The notes under the pieces were generated by a model. The model saw only the letters and a list, made by a program, of their open reading frames with translations. It had not been told where the DNA came from and ran no database searches. Positions 9,738-21,726 of a stretch of 64,000 nt of DNA are shown one piece after another. The stretch's first letter is position 1; each line of letters opens with the position of its first letter. Location: assembly GCA_033002965.1 (NCBI GenBank), contig JAURVB010013962.1, positions 62,001 through 126,000 of the forward strand, written 5' to 3'. Origin of the DNA: Piper betle. Lineage: Eukaryota; Streptophyta; Magnoliopsida; Piperales; Piperaceae. The position numbers were made by a program, and so were the translations under genes.

Positions 9738-12700
9738 ATGGATGATGAGAAGCATGTTAAGATGATATCTTTTAAGGGGCTGAGTAACTAGCACTATTAG
9801 AAAAGAAAAATGATTGATTATCTATATTCAAAGGATTTGTATAAGCCTATCACTGGTCAGAAATTGGCAGAGGTGATTGATAAAGACCAGAATAAGTTAG
9901 ATATGAAGGCTATGGCCTATTTGAGATAGCAGGTAGATGAAGTTGTGTATCATCATGTTTTTAAATTGACATCAAAAGCTATATAGGATAAACTTAAAGA
10001 AATTTATGAGAAGAATACTGTTGGCAACAAGATCATTTTGATAAGGAAATTAGTAACTTGAGGTATAAGGATGTAAGTGACATAAATAAGCATTTCAATG
10101 AGATGAAGAGTATTATTACTCAACTTGCCAAGATGAAGATGACCTTAGATGAGGAATGACAAGCTATCCTGCTCCTCAACACAATGCCTAAGAGCTAGGA
10201 AACATTGGTGATCTCTTTGAGCAATGCTGTTCTAGATGGAGAACTCACAATGGACATGGTAATAAGCAGTTTACTGAATGAGGAGGTGAGATGAAAATCT
10301 TTACCAACTTCAGGGTCTCATACATTAGTACCAGAAGAAACAAGAGGTAGATAAAGAAATAAGGACACAAACGAAGGGCAAGAGTCGAGGAAGGTCTAAA
10401 TGCAAGAAAAAGTTGAAGTGTTATTATTGTGACAAGATAGGCCATATAAAAAAAGATTGTTGGAAGATAAAGAAAGACTTGAAAAATAAGGACAACAAGG
10501 ATCAATGAGAAAAGAATACTAATGTTTTACAAAATGACTTGGTGATTCTTTTTAATTGTAGGAATGATTGTTTGACAGCTGATTGTGATGCTAGTTGGGT
10601 AGTTGACTCAGGAGTATGATTCCATGCAACTCTAAGCAGAAATTTCTTTACTACCTATGAACCTTCAGATTTGAGTATAGTGAAGATAGAAAATAGTGAT
10701 ACTTCCAAAATTGTGGCACTTAAAAATGTGTATATTGTAACAAACACAAGTTACAAATTGGTGCTTAAAATGTCGGACATATTCCACATTTGAGGATGAG
10801 TTTGTTGTTAACCAGAGTGCTTGATGATAAAGGATTCGGTTCATAATTTTCACAAGGTGTGTGGAAACTTGTGAAAGGCTTTTTTATTGCTAAAGGGAAG
10901 AAGTGTTGTAATTTGTACAAGACTGAGATGAGTCTAATTTGAGGGGAGGTTAATATTTCCTCGCTTAATTCCACTGTTAATTTGTGGCACCATTGAATAG
11001 GACACATAAGTGAGAAGGGATTAGAAACATTAAAAAAGCTAAATCTCCTTCCCAAGGTCAAGGACATCACAATTAGTCCTTGTGACCATTTTTTGGTGAG
11101 GAAACAACGTAGGATATCTTTTACAAGCACATGTATAAGGAAGTCAAAAGTTCTTGAGTTGGTACACACTGATGTGTGTGGGCCTATGAAGGTAAAATAT
11201 CTTAGCGGTTCTATTTATTTTGTCATTTTTATTGAAGATACTTCTAAGAATATGGGCTTATGGCATGAAAAATAAAAATGATATTTTTGGCATCTTTAAG
11301 AATTTTCATGTATTGGTTGAAAGAAAAATTGGTAAGCTCTTAATATGCCTTAGAAGTGATAATGGTGGTGAATATTGTTTTGTTGAGTTTGATAAATATT
11401 GTAGCAAATATGGGATTAGGCATGGGAAAACGGTTCATTATACTCCCCAACATAAAAGTGTGACTGGAAGAATGAACAGAACCATCTCTAAGAAGATTAG
11501 AAGTATGTTGTCTTCAGCTAATTTGTCTAAAAACTCTTGAGGTGAGGCCATGAGCACAACGTGTTATTTGATCAACAGATCTCTCATACATGCCCTGGAC
11601 AATGACATACTAGAAAGGGTTTGGATTAACAAAAAAGTCAGCTATTCTCATTTGGGAGTCTTTGGTTATAAAACCTTTGCACATATGCCCAAGGAACAAA
11701 GGGGTAAGCTTTAACTTTAGAGTTGTGGAATGTATTTTTCTCTGATATGGTGATGATAAGTTTGGATACAAACTTTAGGATTTTAAGAATAGAAAACAAA
11801 TTTGAAGGAGAGAAGTAAGTTTCAAGGAGGATCAAACAGTTGAGGATTTTGGCAAGGAAGAAGTTCCTTAAACAAAATCTCAGGACAACTTGCAATTTAA
11901 AAGAACTTTTAACCTCAACTAGAAGTAAACAGGAGGCTCAAGATAATACAATTATTCCCCCACCTAGTGATAATGAGGGTGAAGATAAGGTGATTGATAA
12001 TATTTTTAATGAGTTTATTAATGATGTTGAACATGAATATGTGGATTTCGATCAAGGGGAGCCAACTAATGTGAGGATATTAGCTCATGAACCAGTTCCA
12101 TCAACAAGATTTTTATCATTAGAATATGTGAAAATCATTAAATGTGGAGAACCAAAAAATATCAGTGAGGTTAACGCTCAAGTAGAAAAAGAGAAGTGGT
12201 TGAAAGCAATGAAAGATGAGATGAAATCTTTGCATGATAATTACACCTATGAGTTGATGGATCTTTATAAGGGGAAGAGATTATTAAAGAATAAATGAGT
12301 CTGCATGATCAAATAAGAAGAAAATAATACACAACCAAGGTGCAAGGCAGGTTTGTGGTGAAGGGCTTTAGACTAAAGAAAGATATTGATTTTGATGAAA
12401 TTTTTCCCTAGTTGTTAAAATGTCTTCTATTAGAAATATTTTGGCTTTGGCTGCAAGTTTGGATTTGAAAGTTGAACAGTTAGATGTAAAGACGACATTT
12501 CTTCATGGTGATCTTGAAAAGCAACCAGAGGGTTTTAAAGTTAGAGGAAAAGAACAAATGGTGTGCAAACTGAAAAAGAATTCGTATAGTTTACACGGTG
12601 GTACAAAAAGTTTAATTCTTTTATGGAAAATAATGGGTACAAGAAGTCTATTTCTGATCATTGTGTGTTCATCAAAAGGTTTGATGATGATGACTTTATT

Positions 12701-13570
12701 ATTTTGTTGTTATATGTGGATGACATGTTGATTGTAGGACATGATGGAGCTAAGATTGCAAGTTTAAAGAAGAACATGAACAAATCCTTTTTAATGAAGG
12801 ATTTGGGATAGGCAAAATAAATCTTAAGAATGTCTATTCGGCGTGATAGAAGAGTTATAGAGCTTTGGGTGTCACAGGAAAAATGCATAGAAAAGGTGCG
12901 TGAAAAATTTCAACATGAAAGATGCAAAGTTGGTTGGAGTTCTACTTAGAGGTCACTTCAAGTTGAAGAAAAATAACTTAAGTGAAACAAAGATGAAGGA
13001 AATGACAAAGATTCTTTATACTTCTGTTGTTGGTAGTTTGATGTATGTTATGGTTTGTACAAAGCCAGACATAGCATATGCAGTTCGAAAAGCCGTTAGG
13101 AGGCATTTAGCAAATCCAAATAAAGAATATTGGCAAGCAGTTAACTGGATAATGAAGTACTTGAGAGGTACATCCAAAATATGTTTGTGTTTTCAAAGTG
13201 ATAAACCTTTGTTGGTTGGCTACACCGATGCAGATATGACAGGTGATAATGATGCTGTGTGTTGATAGTCTAGCTTGCAAAAGTGTGTTGCATTATCTAC
13301 AACTAAAACCGAATATATTATTACTATAGGAATTTACAAAGAAATGTTATGGACAAAGAGATTTTTGAGTGTAATTGGTGTTAAACAGGGGAGATACATT
13401 GTCCATTATGATAGCTAGAGTGTAATTCACCTGAGTAAGAATTCAAGTTTTTAGTCAAAGAACAAACAAATTGATGTTAGATATCATTGGGTAAGAGGTG
13501 TTGGAAAGTATATCTCTTGAGTTAATAAAAATTCATACTATATTTCAAACATGATGACTAAAGTTGGTTA
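9738..13570 (+). pseudogene. copia-1 gag-pol relic
   Basis: Gag begins MDDEKHVKMISFKGL at 9738. A CCHC zinc knuckle CYYCDKIGHIKKDC lies near 10419-10460 and a protease motif WVVDSG near 10598. The pre-integrase/integrase region shows LHTDVCGP-like HTDVCGPMKVKYLSG (about 11166-11207) and LRSDNGGEY (about 11350-11375). RT shows EQLDVKTTFLHGDL (near 12475-12515) and YVDDMLIVG (12713 on). RNase H has TKPDIAYAV, LRGTSK and a YTDAD motif near 13220. Many stops (for example after FKGLSN, at the end of gag and after MKDLG) and frame shifts make it incompetent. The order INT before RT identifies Ty1/copia; a Tork-like lineage is likely but not proven. Confidence 0.88.
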
Positions 13571-13653
13571 AAAGAGAAAGATGTTTACTGCAGGCATAGA
13601 TGAAGCTTCTCATGCCGGCTAAAAGTATTTCATGGAGTCGGGAAGGGGAGGCT

Positions 13654-13861
13654 TATTGGGTTGTCTCTCCCTCATAAATACATGAAATAGCCACCATATT
13701 TTGGTAAAAAACTAAGATTTTTCAAAAAATGCATTTTGTTGTGAGAGAGATAAAAAGCGATGACAAACGCTTCTCTTCTTGAGTGTGGAGAAAAAAGGCG
13801 ACGAAGGGAGAAAAAAAATTGCGTAGAAACCGGAATAAATTAGTATTGAGGAGTTTGTTTC
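13654..13861 (+). repeat. copia-1 3' LTR, truncated
   Basis: Matches the first part and a later patch (AATTAGTATTGAGGAGTTTG) of the 5' LTR, with an internal deletion, and then similarity stops. The first dinucleotide reads TA instead of TG. Confidence 0.7.
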
Positions 13862-13918
13862 AGCCTGTTTGACTATATTGACAAGGAGATATAAACCACT
13901 TCCTGCTACAAGCTCTGC

Positions 13919-14293
13919 TTAATAAAACGGTGGAAATTCTGGACTTGCCAAGGAATCAACAAGGACTGACCACTTTTTATCTATACAATCTGTTCTTGAA
14001 TATCTAATTTTGGGAAAATTGTTTGGAACAATTTTTAAATTGCTCATATTGTAGAAAGAGAACAGGCGTTGTATGAAATTCCTTCTTTTCTGGCGATGGT
14101 GCTCTCTTAATATTGGAGTTAGAAGGTAATATTCGATTACTGCATGATCTAGCTGCTGTACATATGTTGATAGTAAGTTCCATGAATTAATGTTGGTTGA
14201 AATTATTTGAGATGCTTCTTTTGCTCGAGGTAATGGTTCCATAGTTTTAAATACCAGATCACATTTGGGGTTACCAAGTCTAACCGGGTACAA
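13919..14293 (-). other. Unrecognised 124-codon open stretch
   Basis: Reads MYPVRLGNPKCDLVFKTM... to ...SLASPEFPPFY with no stop. No domain, signal or motif is recognised. It sits just past the truncated copia-1 LTR and could be an exon remnant of a displaced gene, or chance. It is the longest open stretch between 13.3 and 18.8 kb, which is the only reason to list it. Confidence 0.2.
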
Positions 14294-14545
14294 GCTTACA
14301 ATATATTCTGGTTAAATATACCATATATTTAGGCTGTATTCAATTGGCATATTGGCTGGTTTTAATAAATTGATAGCTAATCATTCTACTCACAAAATAC
14401 ATTTTTTTAAAAAACATGAATACAAGTTCCTTAAAACATAAAGCCATCACTATTAAAAGATAAAATTTAATTTTACATGCACTCATTGATTAATGAGATA
14501 GACTGTAATCATTTAATATTTTTGATATAAACTATGATTGAATTT

Positions 14546-15350
14546 AAAGATATATCTTATTTAAATAAAAAGATGAATTATATTAATTTAATATTTTTAT
14601 TATATTATTAATAAAGACAATTAGATAAATTCTTATTTGTAGGAAATTAAAAGTTACGGCTAACCCAATTTAAATCTATAACTTTTTACTATAAAAGATA
14701 AAGATATTTTATTATTTTTTTAACGAAATTAAGATTAGCAGAATTCGAGTTTGTGTCTCTCTACCGGATATATTTTATTGTATTTTTTAGAATTTGTGTT
14801 TATATTAGTTCTCCTAAAGATATATCTTATTTAAATAAAAAGATGAATTATATTTATTTAATATTTTTATTATATTATTATTAAAGACAATTAGATAAAT
14901 TCTTATTTGTAAGAAATTAAAAGTTAAGGCTAACCCAATTTAAATCTATACCTTTTACTATAAAAGATAAAGATATTTTATTATTTTTTTAACAAAATTA
15001 AGATTAGCAGAATTCGAGTTTGTGTCTTTCTACCGGATATATTTTATTGTATTTTTAGAATTTGTGTCTATATTAGTTCTCCTAAAGATATGTCTTATTT
15101 AAATAAAAAGATGAATTATATTTATTTAATTTTTTATTATATTATTATTAAAGACAATTAGATAAATTCTTATTTGTAGGAAATTAAAAATTACGGCTAA
15201 CCCAATTTAAATCTATAACTTTTTACTATAAAAGATAAAGATATTTTATTATTTTTTTAACGAAATTAAGATTAGCGGAATTCGAGTTTGTGTCTCTCTA
15301 CTGGATATATTTTACTGTATTTTTAGAATTTGTGTCTATATTAGTTCTCC

Positions 15351-15352
<2 letters not shown>
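14546..15352 (+). repeat. Three-copy tandem repeat of about 268 bp
   Basis: Copies start at about 14546, 14816 and 15084 (spacing 270 and 268). Each begins AAAGATATATCTTATTTAAA or a close variant and ends TATTAGTTCTCC. Copies differ by few substitutions and small indels. The content is non-coding and very AT-rich. A (TA)n tract follows at 15353-15391. Confidence 0.9.

Positions 15353-15391
<39 letters not shown>
15353..15391. repeat. (TA)n microsatellite
   Basis: About 19 TA units directly abutting the third copy of the 268-bp repeat. Confidence 0.9.
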
Positions 15392-15395
<4 letters not shown>

Positions 15396-18300
15396 GAAAT
15401 CGAGGTTAACTAAATTTGAACTCGTGACCTCTACAAAATATATTTTTTAGATTTTTCTTATATTTTGATTGATTAATTCTCCTACTTTTAACTTCGTACT
15501 AATATTGAGTTCTCTTTTATTAATTAGAGTAGATATTTAATTAAAAGTTATATTATTATATCATTTTAAAAATTGGTTTAACATAAACACTTAGTTTGCC
15601 AAATTAGCAGGGTTTTGAGTGAGAAAATGGATTGCATCACAACTGCAGCTTTTACCCCCACTTTCACCCCTAGTTTTTAGCCTTTAGGAAATACACATCA
15701 AACCAAACATTATTTGTGACCAAAATTGATTTGAAACTAAACAATAAATTTCTGCTAAAACAACCAATTTTTTTAGAGTGAAAATAAACAGGACTTAACC
15801 TTTGATGAAAAAGAAAAGAAAAAGAAAAGAAAGCTTTAGACATCATCGAAAAAACGATCAAACATAGCGTCACCTTTGAAAAAGAAAGAGCCATAGACAA
15901 TCAAACCAAAAAGAAATCAATTAACTAATACAATAAATCATAATTCAAGCCAAAAAATAATCAATTAACTTAAGTATACCACCACGCATCATCAAACCCC
16001 ATTACTTCACAACAACAAGTGCAACAAAAAATGCAATCAATGAGAAGAAGGGGTTATAAAAAATCAAAGCAAATGAATCAAAAAATAAAGCTTCGGTACA
16101 ATCTTTTCGTTTTTGCCTTGGGAAGTTACGAGAGGACTCGGGGAGACACGGTGACGAAGGGGAGGGCAAAGCCCAGAGGCGGGCGACTATGGGGTGGTGG
16201 CAGGTGGGTAGACTTGGGAAGAATTCAAGAAACGACATCGGCAGATGGGAGAGATAAGGAGAGACGGTGGAGCCGCTTAGGGGAATGAAACTAGTAGGGT
16301 TGTACAAAATTCATGGAGTTGCGTCAGTGTCCGCATCCTTGTCTATATAAAAATTATGGATGGGATATTAAAGTATTGTCTACAAAAAATATATATAAAT
16401 TATAGATCGGGGGATATTCAAGTAGTGTTTATAAAAAATAAAGACATTTGAAAACATGTCCTACATGTTTGAACTCAAATCCTACATGTTTCTCTGTAAA
16501 TGACATTTATTTCATTTACCATATTCGTATCCAATTCGAATCCACAAAACCAATACTTGTTCCGAATCTAGCCTATAAAACAATATAAAATTTAATATAA
16601 AAATGTAGAAAAAATAAAAAAAATTATTTTAAATATTTTTAGAATATAATTTTATAAATTATCACTTGTTCGAATCGAATACAGATTGAATCACCCCAAA
16701 TTTATATTCGATCCAAATATTTAATATCCAAAATGTTCGATCTTGAATCTGATTCGAAATTGAATATAAACGGCTCGGATTTGGATATCCAAACACACCC
16801 CTAGGTATCATAATTGAGCTCACTTCGATGCCTGAAATGTTACTCATGCTCCTATCAATGCCCGTGGCTTTGCCTTTACCATTGATGACTATGGATCCTG
16901 CTCTTTGAGCAAGATTGTCCATGCAAGTCATGCCTTGAGCCGAATTTTAGATTTTATGCTTGGTGAGTTTAGGAATGTAAATCGATTTAGCTTTTGTATT
17001 CATCCTATTACTTGCGCATCTTACATCTCCCTAATCAATTTAATCCTTGTACCCTTCCATTATCCAAGACATCTTAGGTCCTCTCCTAGGACTTCTTGTT
17101 CACAATTCTTCACCATTCCCTACCTCAACTGGATTCATTCCCCACTTTGGGTGTTTATAAATAACTTGTAAACTTATCCTTTTTTCCATTTTGTTGGAGG
17201 CTAAAATCCAAATAATTGCCTAATTTTGTTGTCATTGCCGGAGACAATGGAGGCTATCTACCCTAGTTTCTTGTTTGGGATTATATTTTGTGACCAATCA
17301 ACGTGGTTAGACCTTGATCGACCCATTCCAGTGTTTTTTGATTGTTTTTGCTTATTTCTCAATCGTTACTAATATTTAGATACTTCTTGCTTTAGTTTAG
17401 ATGATATTTATTCATACATATTAATATTTTTAATTTGCTTGACTATACATATTTTGTAGCACTTTTAACATGCTTAGACATGATTTTATGACAGATCTAA
17501 TTTGCGAGGCTATTTTTTTCATCTCTCTGTTCATGCATTGAGCCATCCTTATCTTTTTCTCATTTTGCATGCTGATGTACCTAGTTCATTTATTAGTTGT
17601 TAGTATTATTTCCTTGTTGATGAGAGTGCTCGCACACGCACACGCACATACACTATCATGTATTTTTAATTAGCTCATTAGGTTATTGATATGGGTCCGC
17701 TGTAAATATTGGAGTAACTTTGGCAAGTATATTCGTATATTGACCAGTGAATCAATTGGCAATTGAACGTACATCAGTAGAAATCAAGTAAAGAAGCAAC
17801 ACTTCGGCGGATAATTGTCCAGTGATCGGCAGATCATTTAGATGTCGAACATTTTTCAGACACAAATTGCAGTGACATTCTAACTTGCAAAAATCATGTC
17901 TCCCAAGTTTAGAGCTAAACTTTAGAGGGTCAATAGCGAATATTCTAAAATTTATTAAAAAATAAAGAATCATACGATTGGGAACTCTAGAAGTCAATTT
18001 ATAAGCTTTAAATTTTTAGCTTAAAATCACTTTTGGAAATAATCGTCTTTCAATTATTTTCATAGTTGTTATCAATCTTATCGGTCACTCTTGCTCTAGA
18101 AGATTCAATTGGGCATTCCTTTTCATAACCCTATTCGTCGATTCCTAACCTTTATATCTTAATCAAAAGGTGTATTTTTAGAATAATATCAAAAAATTCC
18201 GTTACTAAGAGGGAAAGTCGGTCACAAGGCCCCGTCTCGCTTCCTAAAAAACAATTTTTGACATATGATTGACAAATTGGTCAGCAGCCAAATAACACCC

Positions 18301-18886
18301 GTGTCGTCGGCGACATTGTTTGATCACACATACCACAGAGACGAAGGGAATAACGTGTATGGAGACAAGAAGTCTGAGCCTGTGGCTACGAAGCATTCAT
18401 CATTGTGAATTTTTTTTTGCTATTTGAGTATTATAATATGGTCACATATATTTATATATACCCTTCCAAGTTAGATATTAGGATTGGGTTTTGTCCCAAC
18501 CACAGGTTAACACTGACGCCTGCGACAGTCGGGTAAGGGTCGGTATCATAGACGTTATAGATTAGGGTCTTCTCTTATTATAATTTGTTGTCTTCCTGGA
18601 CGGATTTCATCACAATTGCCCATTGTTGTACCCATGCTCCCCACCTGATGATATCGGCTTCAAATATAGTATGCATTCTAAGATCCCCGATTAGATAATT
18701 AGGTAGTTACAATTAGTAATTCTTATATAAATTTTTTAGTTAAATCTAATATATTAATGAAGATATATTTATGATAATTATTTTAATTAAATCAGGTTTG
18801 AAGAGATAATTACGTACATGATTTTATATAAATGGCCCAGCCGTTACCAAAAGTATCAATAGTATCACTAGTATGTCTTGTTGGAT
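15392..18886. other. Intergenic, no recognised gene
   Basis: AT-rich sequence with only short open stretches (for example 16019-16288 on + and 16002-16307 on -) that carry no recognisable domain. The part 16660-16800 is rich in degenerate GAATC/GATTC-type words, as in non-autonomous DNA transposons, but I could not define ends. A short CACACG-type simple repeat lies at 17632-17652. Confidence 0.4.
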
Positions 18887-19190
18887 GATGCGGAGTATGG
18901 CGAGTGAGGTGGTGATGCCGGCGCTCCGGCCGCCGTTGCCGGAATCGGGTACATTGTTTGCTGTTCAATATTGTACTACTGTTTCTCGTCTTGGGTGTGA
19001 TGGGAATGTTGCAGAGGGGGAGAATGCGGGGAAGTTAGGGTTTGTGTTCCGGTAGAGATGTTCGTGATTGTGGTGGGTAGAGAGACTGGGAAGTTGGGAC
19101 TGGTGTGGAATCTTCTGATTTTGGGATTTGTGGAGTTGGAGTGGGAAGGGCGAGACCTTGAATCGCAAGGAACAGATGGGGAGTTGAGCG
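18887..19190 (+). pseudogene. Partial 5' duplication of SUVH relic 2
   Basis: Encodes LPESGTLFAVQYCTTVSRLG and a NVAEGENAGKL segment that parallel LPEQGKLFAVQNSTVSRLG and NVAEGENAVQL of the main relic starting at 19279. It then loses frame (stop at 19053-19055) while nucleotide similarity continues (TAGAGAGACTGGGAAGTTGG..., GTGGAGTTGGAGTGGGAAGG). It is a diverged tandem copy of the first coding part, followed by the apparent intron 3' end of the main copy. Confidence 0.65.
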
Positions 19191-19261
19191 GGTCATGCCG
19201 TCTTGTAGATATTTTTTCTCGCAAGTTATTTTCGGTTTTATTGATATATTTATTTCGTTAT

Positions 19262-19270
19262 TTGATGCAG
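19262..19270 (+). promoter_or_regulatory. Candidate 3' splice site before SUVH relic 2
   Basis: A T-rich run then TTGATGCAG|TTTGG, nine bases before the chosen ATG at 19279. SUVH genes in plants often have an intron in the 5' UTR and an intronless coding region, which fits this position. It also argues that the open frame upstream of 19279 is intron, not protein. Confidence 0.4.
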
Positions 19271-19395
19271 TTTGGAATATGCCGGGTGAGGGAGTGACGC
19301 CGGCGCCGCCGGTTGGATTGCCGCCGCAGCCTTGGCCGTTGCCGGAACAGGGTAAATTGTTTGCTGTTCAAAATAGTACTGTTTCTCGTCTTGGG

Positions 19396-19713
19396 GGTAG
19401 TGTGAATGTTGCAGAGGGTGAGAATGCGGTGCAGTTGAAGGGTTCGAGTTCTGATAAAGACTTTCGTAATTGCAATGGGAAGAGAGTAGTAGAGATTGTG
19501 ACTAGTGTGGAATCTGGTGATTTTGGGCGTTGTGGAGTTGATGGAGTGAAAAGGGGTAGTGTGAATGTTGCAGAGGGTGAGAATGCGGTGCACTTGAAGG
19601 GTTCGAGTTCTGATAAAGACTTTCGTAATTGCAATGGGAAGAGAGTAGTAGAGATTGTGACTAGTGTGGAATCTGGTGATTTTGGGCGTTGTGGAGTTGA
19701 TGGAGTGAAAAGG
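19396..19713 (+). repeat. Two 159-bp near-identical coding repeats
   Basis: Units at 19396-19554 and 19555-19713 encode the same 53 residues (GSVNVAEGENAV...GVDGVKR). I noticed only CAGTTG versus CACTTG as a difference. The in-frame length and near identity point to a very recent duplication. Confidence 0.9.
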
Positions 19714-19887
19714 GCAAGACCCTCAATTGAAAAGATGGGGGATGAAAAGTATAGGTCTAATAGATGGGGAGTTGACAGAGTTAACGGTGGGATGAATCAA
19801 TCTCAATTTGGGCAGAGTGTTGAAGGTGGACTGGGCGATCGAAGGGTTAGACGGAGTGTTGATGGTAAAGGTATTGATGGGATGGAG

Positions 19888-20280
19888 GAGTCTCACTTTA
19901 AGAAGAATTTTGAAGCTAGAATGGGTGATCAGAGAATTAGGGAGAAGGAGAAGGCTAGAGCTATTGATGGATTGAGTAGGCAATCTCACTTGAAGAAAAA
20001 TTTTGAAGCTAGAATGGGCGATCAGAGAATTAGGGAGAAGGAGAAGGCGAGAGCTATTGATGGGTTGAGTAGTCAGTCTCACTTAAAGAATAATTTTGAA
20101 TCTAGAATGGGTGATCAGAGAATTGGTGATCATGGTATTAGAGAGAAGGTGAAGGCTAGAGCTATTGATGGGATAGAACAATCTCCTCACTCTAAGCAGA
20201 GTTTTGAAGCAATAATGGGTGATCAGAGAATTAGAGGGAATGTGAAGACTAGAGTTATTGATGTTATGAGCAGGCAATTT
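19888..20280 (+). repeat. Array of about 31-residue coding repeats
   Basis: At least four units of about 93 bp with the consensus SHLKKNFEARMGDQRIREK followed by KARAIDG. The third unit has an extra GDHGI-type insertion. A more diverged unit lies upstream (QSQFGQSVEGGLGDRRVRR, near 19798-19854). The same unit occurs once in relic 3 (QSQFRHGVDARVGDQRIRRK). All units stay in frame. Confidence 0.88.
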
Positions 20281-21557
20281 CGAAGGAAGACTCGGAGGAA
20301 GTGGTACAATAAGATGGGGAATGGTGCTAGTGGGAGGTTGCTTGAAAGTGCTGCATTTAATAGAGCAACATCATCTTTAAATGAAGAGACCGGACCAAAT
20401 GAACCAGTTGGAAATTGTGGCTGGTCTTTAGGAATGAAGATGGGCAGCGGAAATCAAAGGTGTGTAGAAACAAACAAGGAAGTGCTGGGAAGAGCATCCA
20501 GGGGTGCTGGTGTGAGATTGCATCGACGGGCTGTGAAACTGTTTGTCATGAAACCAAAGTGCAAGTTCGGTATCAAGTCCTCTGCTAGAATAGTTGATGA
20601 ACAGGATATAAAAAAGGAAATGGACTCTCATGTTTGCCCAAGAAGAGTGGTATCCTCCGAGAAGGAGATTCAAATTATCCAGAGTCCTCTCAAGGTAGAG
20701 AACGAGCAATGGGATTGGAATCTGAAGCCAATTGTTCATCAATGCAAGGTGCTTCTGACCGTGAGAAAGTCAAGAAGGTGCTGAGTTTGTTTCGATTGTG
20801 CTGCAAGTGTCTCCTGGAAGAAGCAAAAGCTGATGACATGATAATGATCAAACGGGTGGATGCGCGTGCTTATGAGATTCTCAGACAGAGGAATTGTTTT
20901 GTGAATGCTGGTGAGCCAATCCTGGGAAATGTTGCAGGTGTTGAGGTTGGTGATGAGTTTCAATACCGATTAGAGCTATGTGTTATTGGTCTCCACCGTC
21001 CAACAGTAAATGGTATAGACTATATACGAGGTGGAAGAAATCTGGCCACAAGCATTGTGTCGTCTGGAGTGTATGATGATATCATTTTTGATTTGGGTAC
21101 TATTATTTATACCGGGGAGGGTGGACGTCCAAAAGCTAAGATTTCATTAGGGGATGATCAACAGCTAACAAATGGAAACTTGGCCTTGAAAAACTGCATG
21201 GTTGCTGGGTCACCAGTGAGAGTTATTCGTGGGATTAGAAAGCCTTTGCGTAAGAAAACGAAGAAAACAAGACCAAGTGTTGTCATTGGTTACATCTACT
21301 ACGGGCTTTATGTAGTTGAGGAGTACTGGTCTGAGATAGGACTTCATGGGTTTTTAGAATACAAGTTTCAACTGAGAAGGATGCCAGGGCAACCAAAATT
21401 GACAGTGCAGAAGGTATAAATTGCAGGAAATGGAAGCCAAAAGAAGACGTTTTTGTGGATGACACAACAAAGAAGGGAAAGGTAACTTTTGCTCTGTTGA
21501 TAATGAGAGTAGATTTTCTTCATCATGGTCCCAATAGGCATTTGTTTTTGTGGTTGA

Positions 21558-21726
21558 CAAATTGTGTATCTAGTTGGGGGTAGTTATCTGTAATTTGTGT
21601 GTCTAGTTGGGGGTAGTTATCTGTAATTTGTGTGTCTAGTTGGGGGTAGTTATCTGTAGTTTGTGTGTCTAGGTGTGGGTAGTTATCTGTAATTTGTGTG
21701 TCTAGGTGTGGGTAGTTATCTGTAAT
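21558..21726 (+). repeat. 33-bp minisatellite, about five copies
   Basis: The unit is AATTTGTGTGTCTAGTTGGG plus GGTAGTTATCTGT. The last two copies carry AGGTGTGGG instead of AGTTGGGGG, so the array is a two-variant mix. It sits about 140 bp after the stop of SUVH relic 2, where pre-SET sequence would be expected. Confidence 0.9.

Larger units (their letters stand above)
9149..13861 (+). mobile_element. Ty1/copia retrotransposon (copia-1), decayed
   Basis: Has a 5' LTR (9149-9688), a primer-binding site, gag-pol in copia order (gag, protease, integrase, RT, RNase H), a purine-rich tract (13636-13653) and a truncated 3' LTR (13654-about 13861). Both LTRs share the start TTGGGTT...CATAAATACAT...AAATA and the phrase GTGAGAGAGATAAAAAGC, but have diverged and the 3' copy lacks its second half. 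It lies inside the SET domain of SUVH relic 1, right after YAQDVPYDH. No target duplication could be read because the 3' end is lost. Confidence 0.88.
19279..21419 (+). pseudogene. SUVH5/6-type gene, relic 2: repeats plus SRA, no SET
   Basis: The start MPGEGVTPAPPV at 19279 follows a likely 3' splice site. The N-terminal half (to 20784) is open and made largely of two coding repeat arrays. The frame then changes somewhere in 20600-20770 into an open frame ending at 21419 that holds an SRA (YDG) domain: SDREKVKKVLSLF, GVEVGDEFQYRLEL (about 20938-20979), GIDYIRGGRNLATSIVSSGVY, IYTGEGGRP and IGYIYYGLYVVEEYW. SRA domains read methylated cytosine. A stop follows KLTVQKV; weak similarity to the SRA/pre-SET linker continues to about 21530 and then ends in a minisatellite, so pre-SET and SET are absent. 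The SRA is much better kept than in relics 1 and 3. If the single frame change were a sequence error this would be a roughly 713-residue SRA-only protein; otherwise two separate open frames. Orientation is the same as the other SUVH relics. Confidence 0.82.

Noticed and set aside
16002..16307. A 101-codon minus-strand frame with a hydrophobic C-terminus
   Set aside because: No family recognised, the opposite strand is also open, and no supporting signals.
16300..16810. A hAT-type element with TAGGG ends
   Set aside because: The left TAGGGTTGT and right ACACCCCTA are suggestive, but no matching target duplication was found.
19723..20277. Minus-strand open frames over the repeat array of SUVH relic 2
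   Set aside because: Shadows of the in-frame coding repeats on the plus strand.
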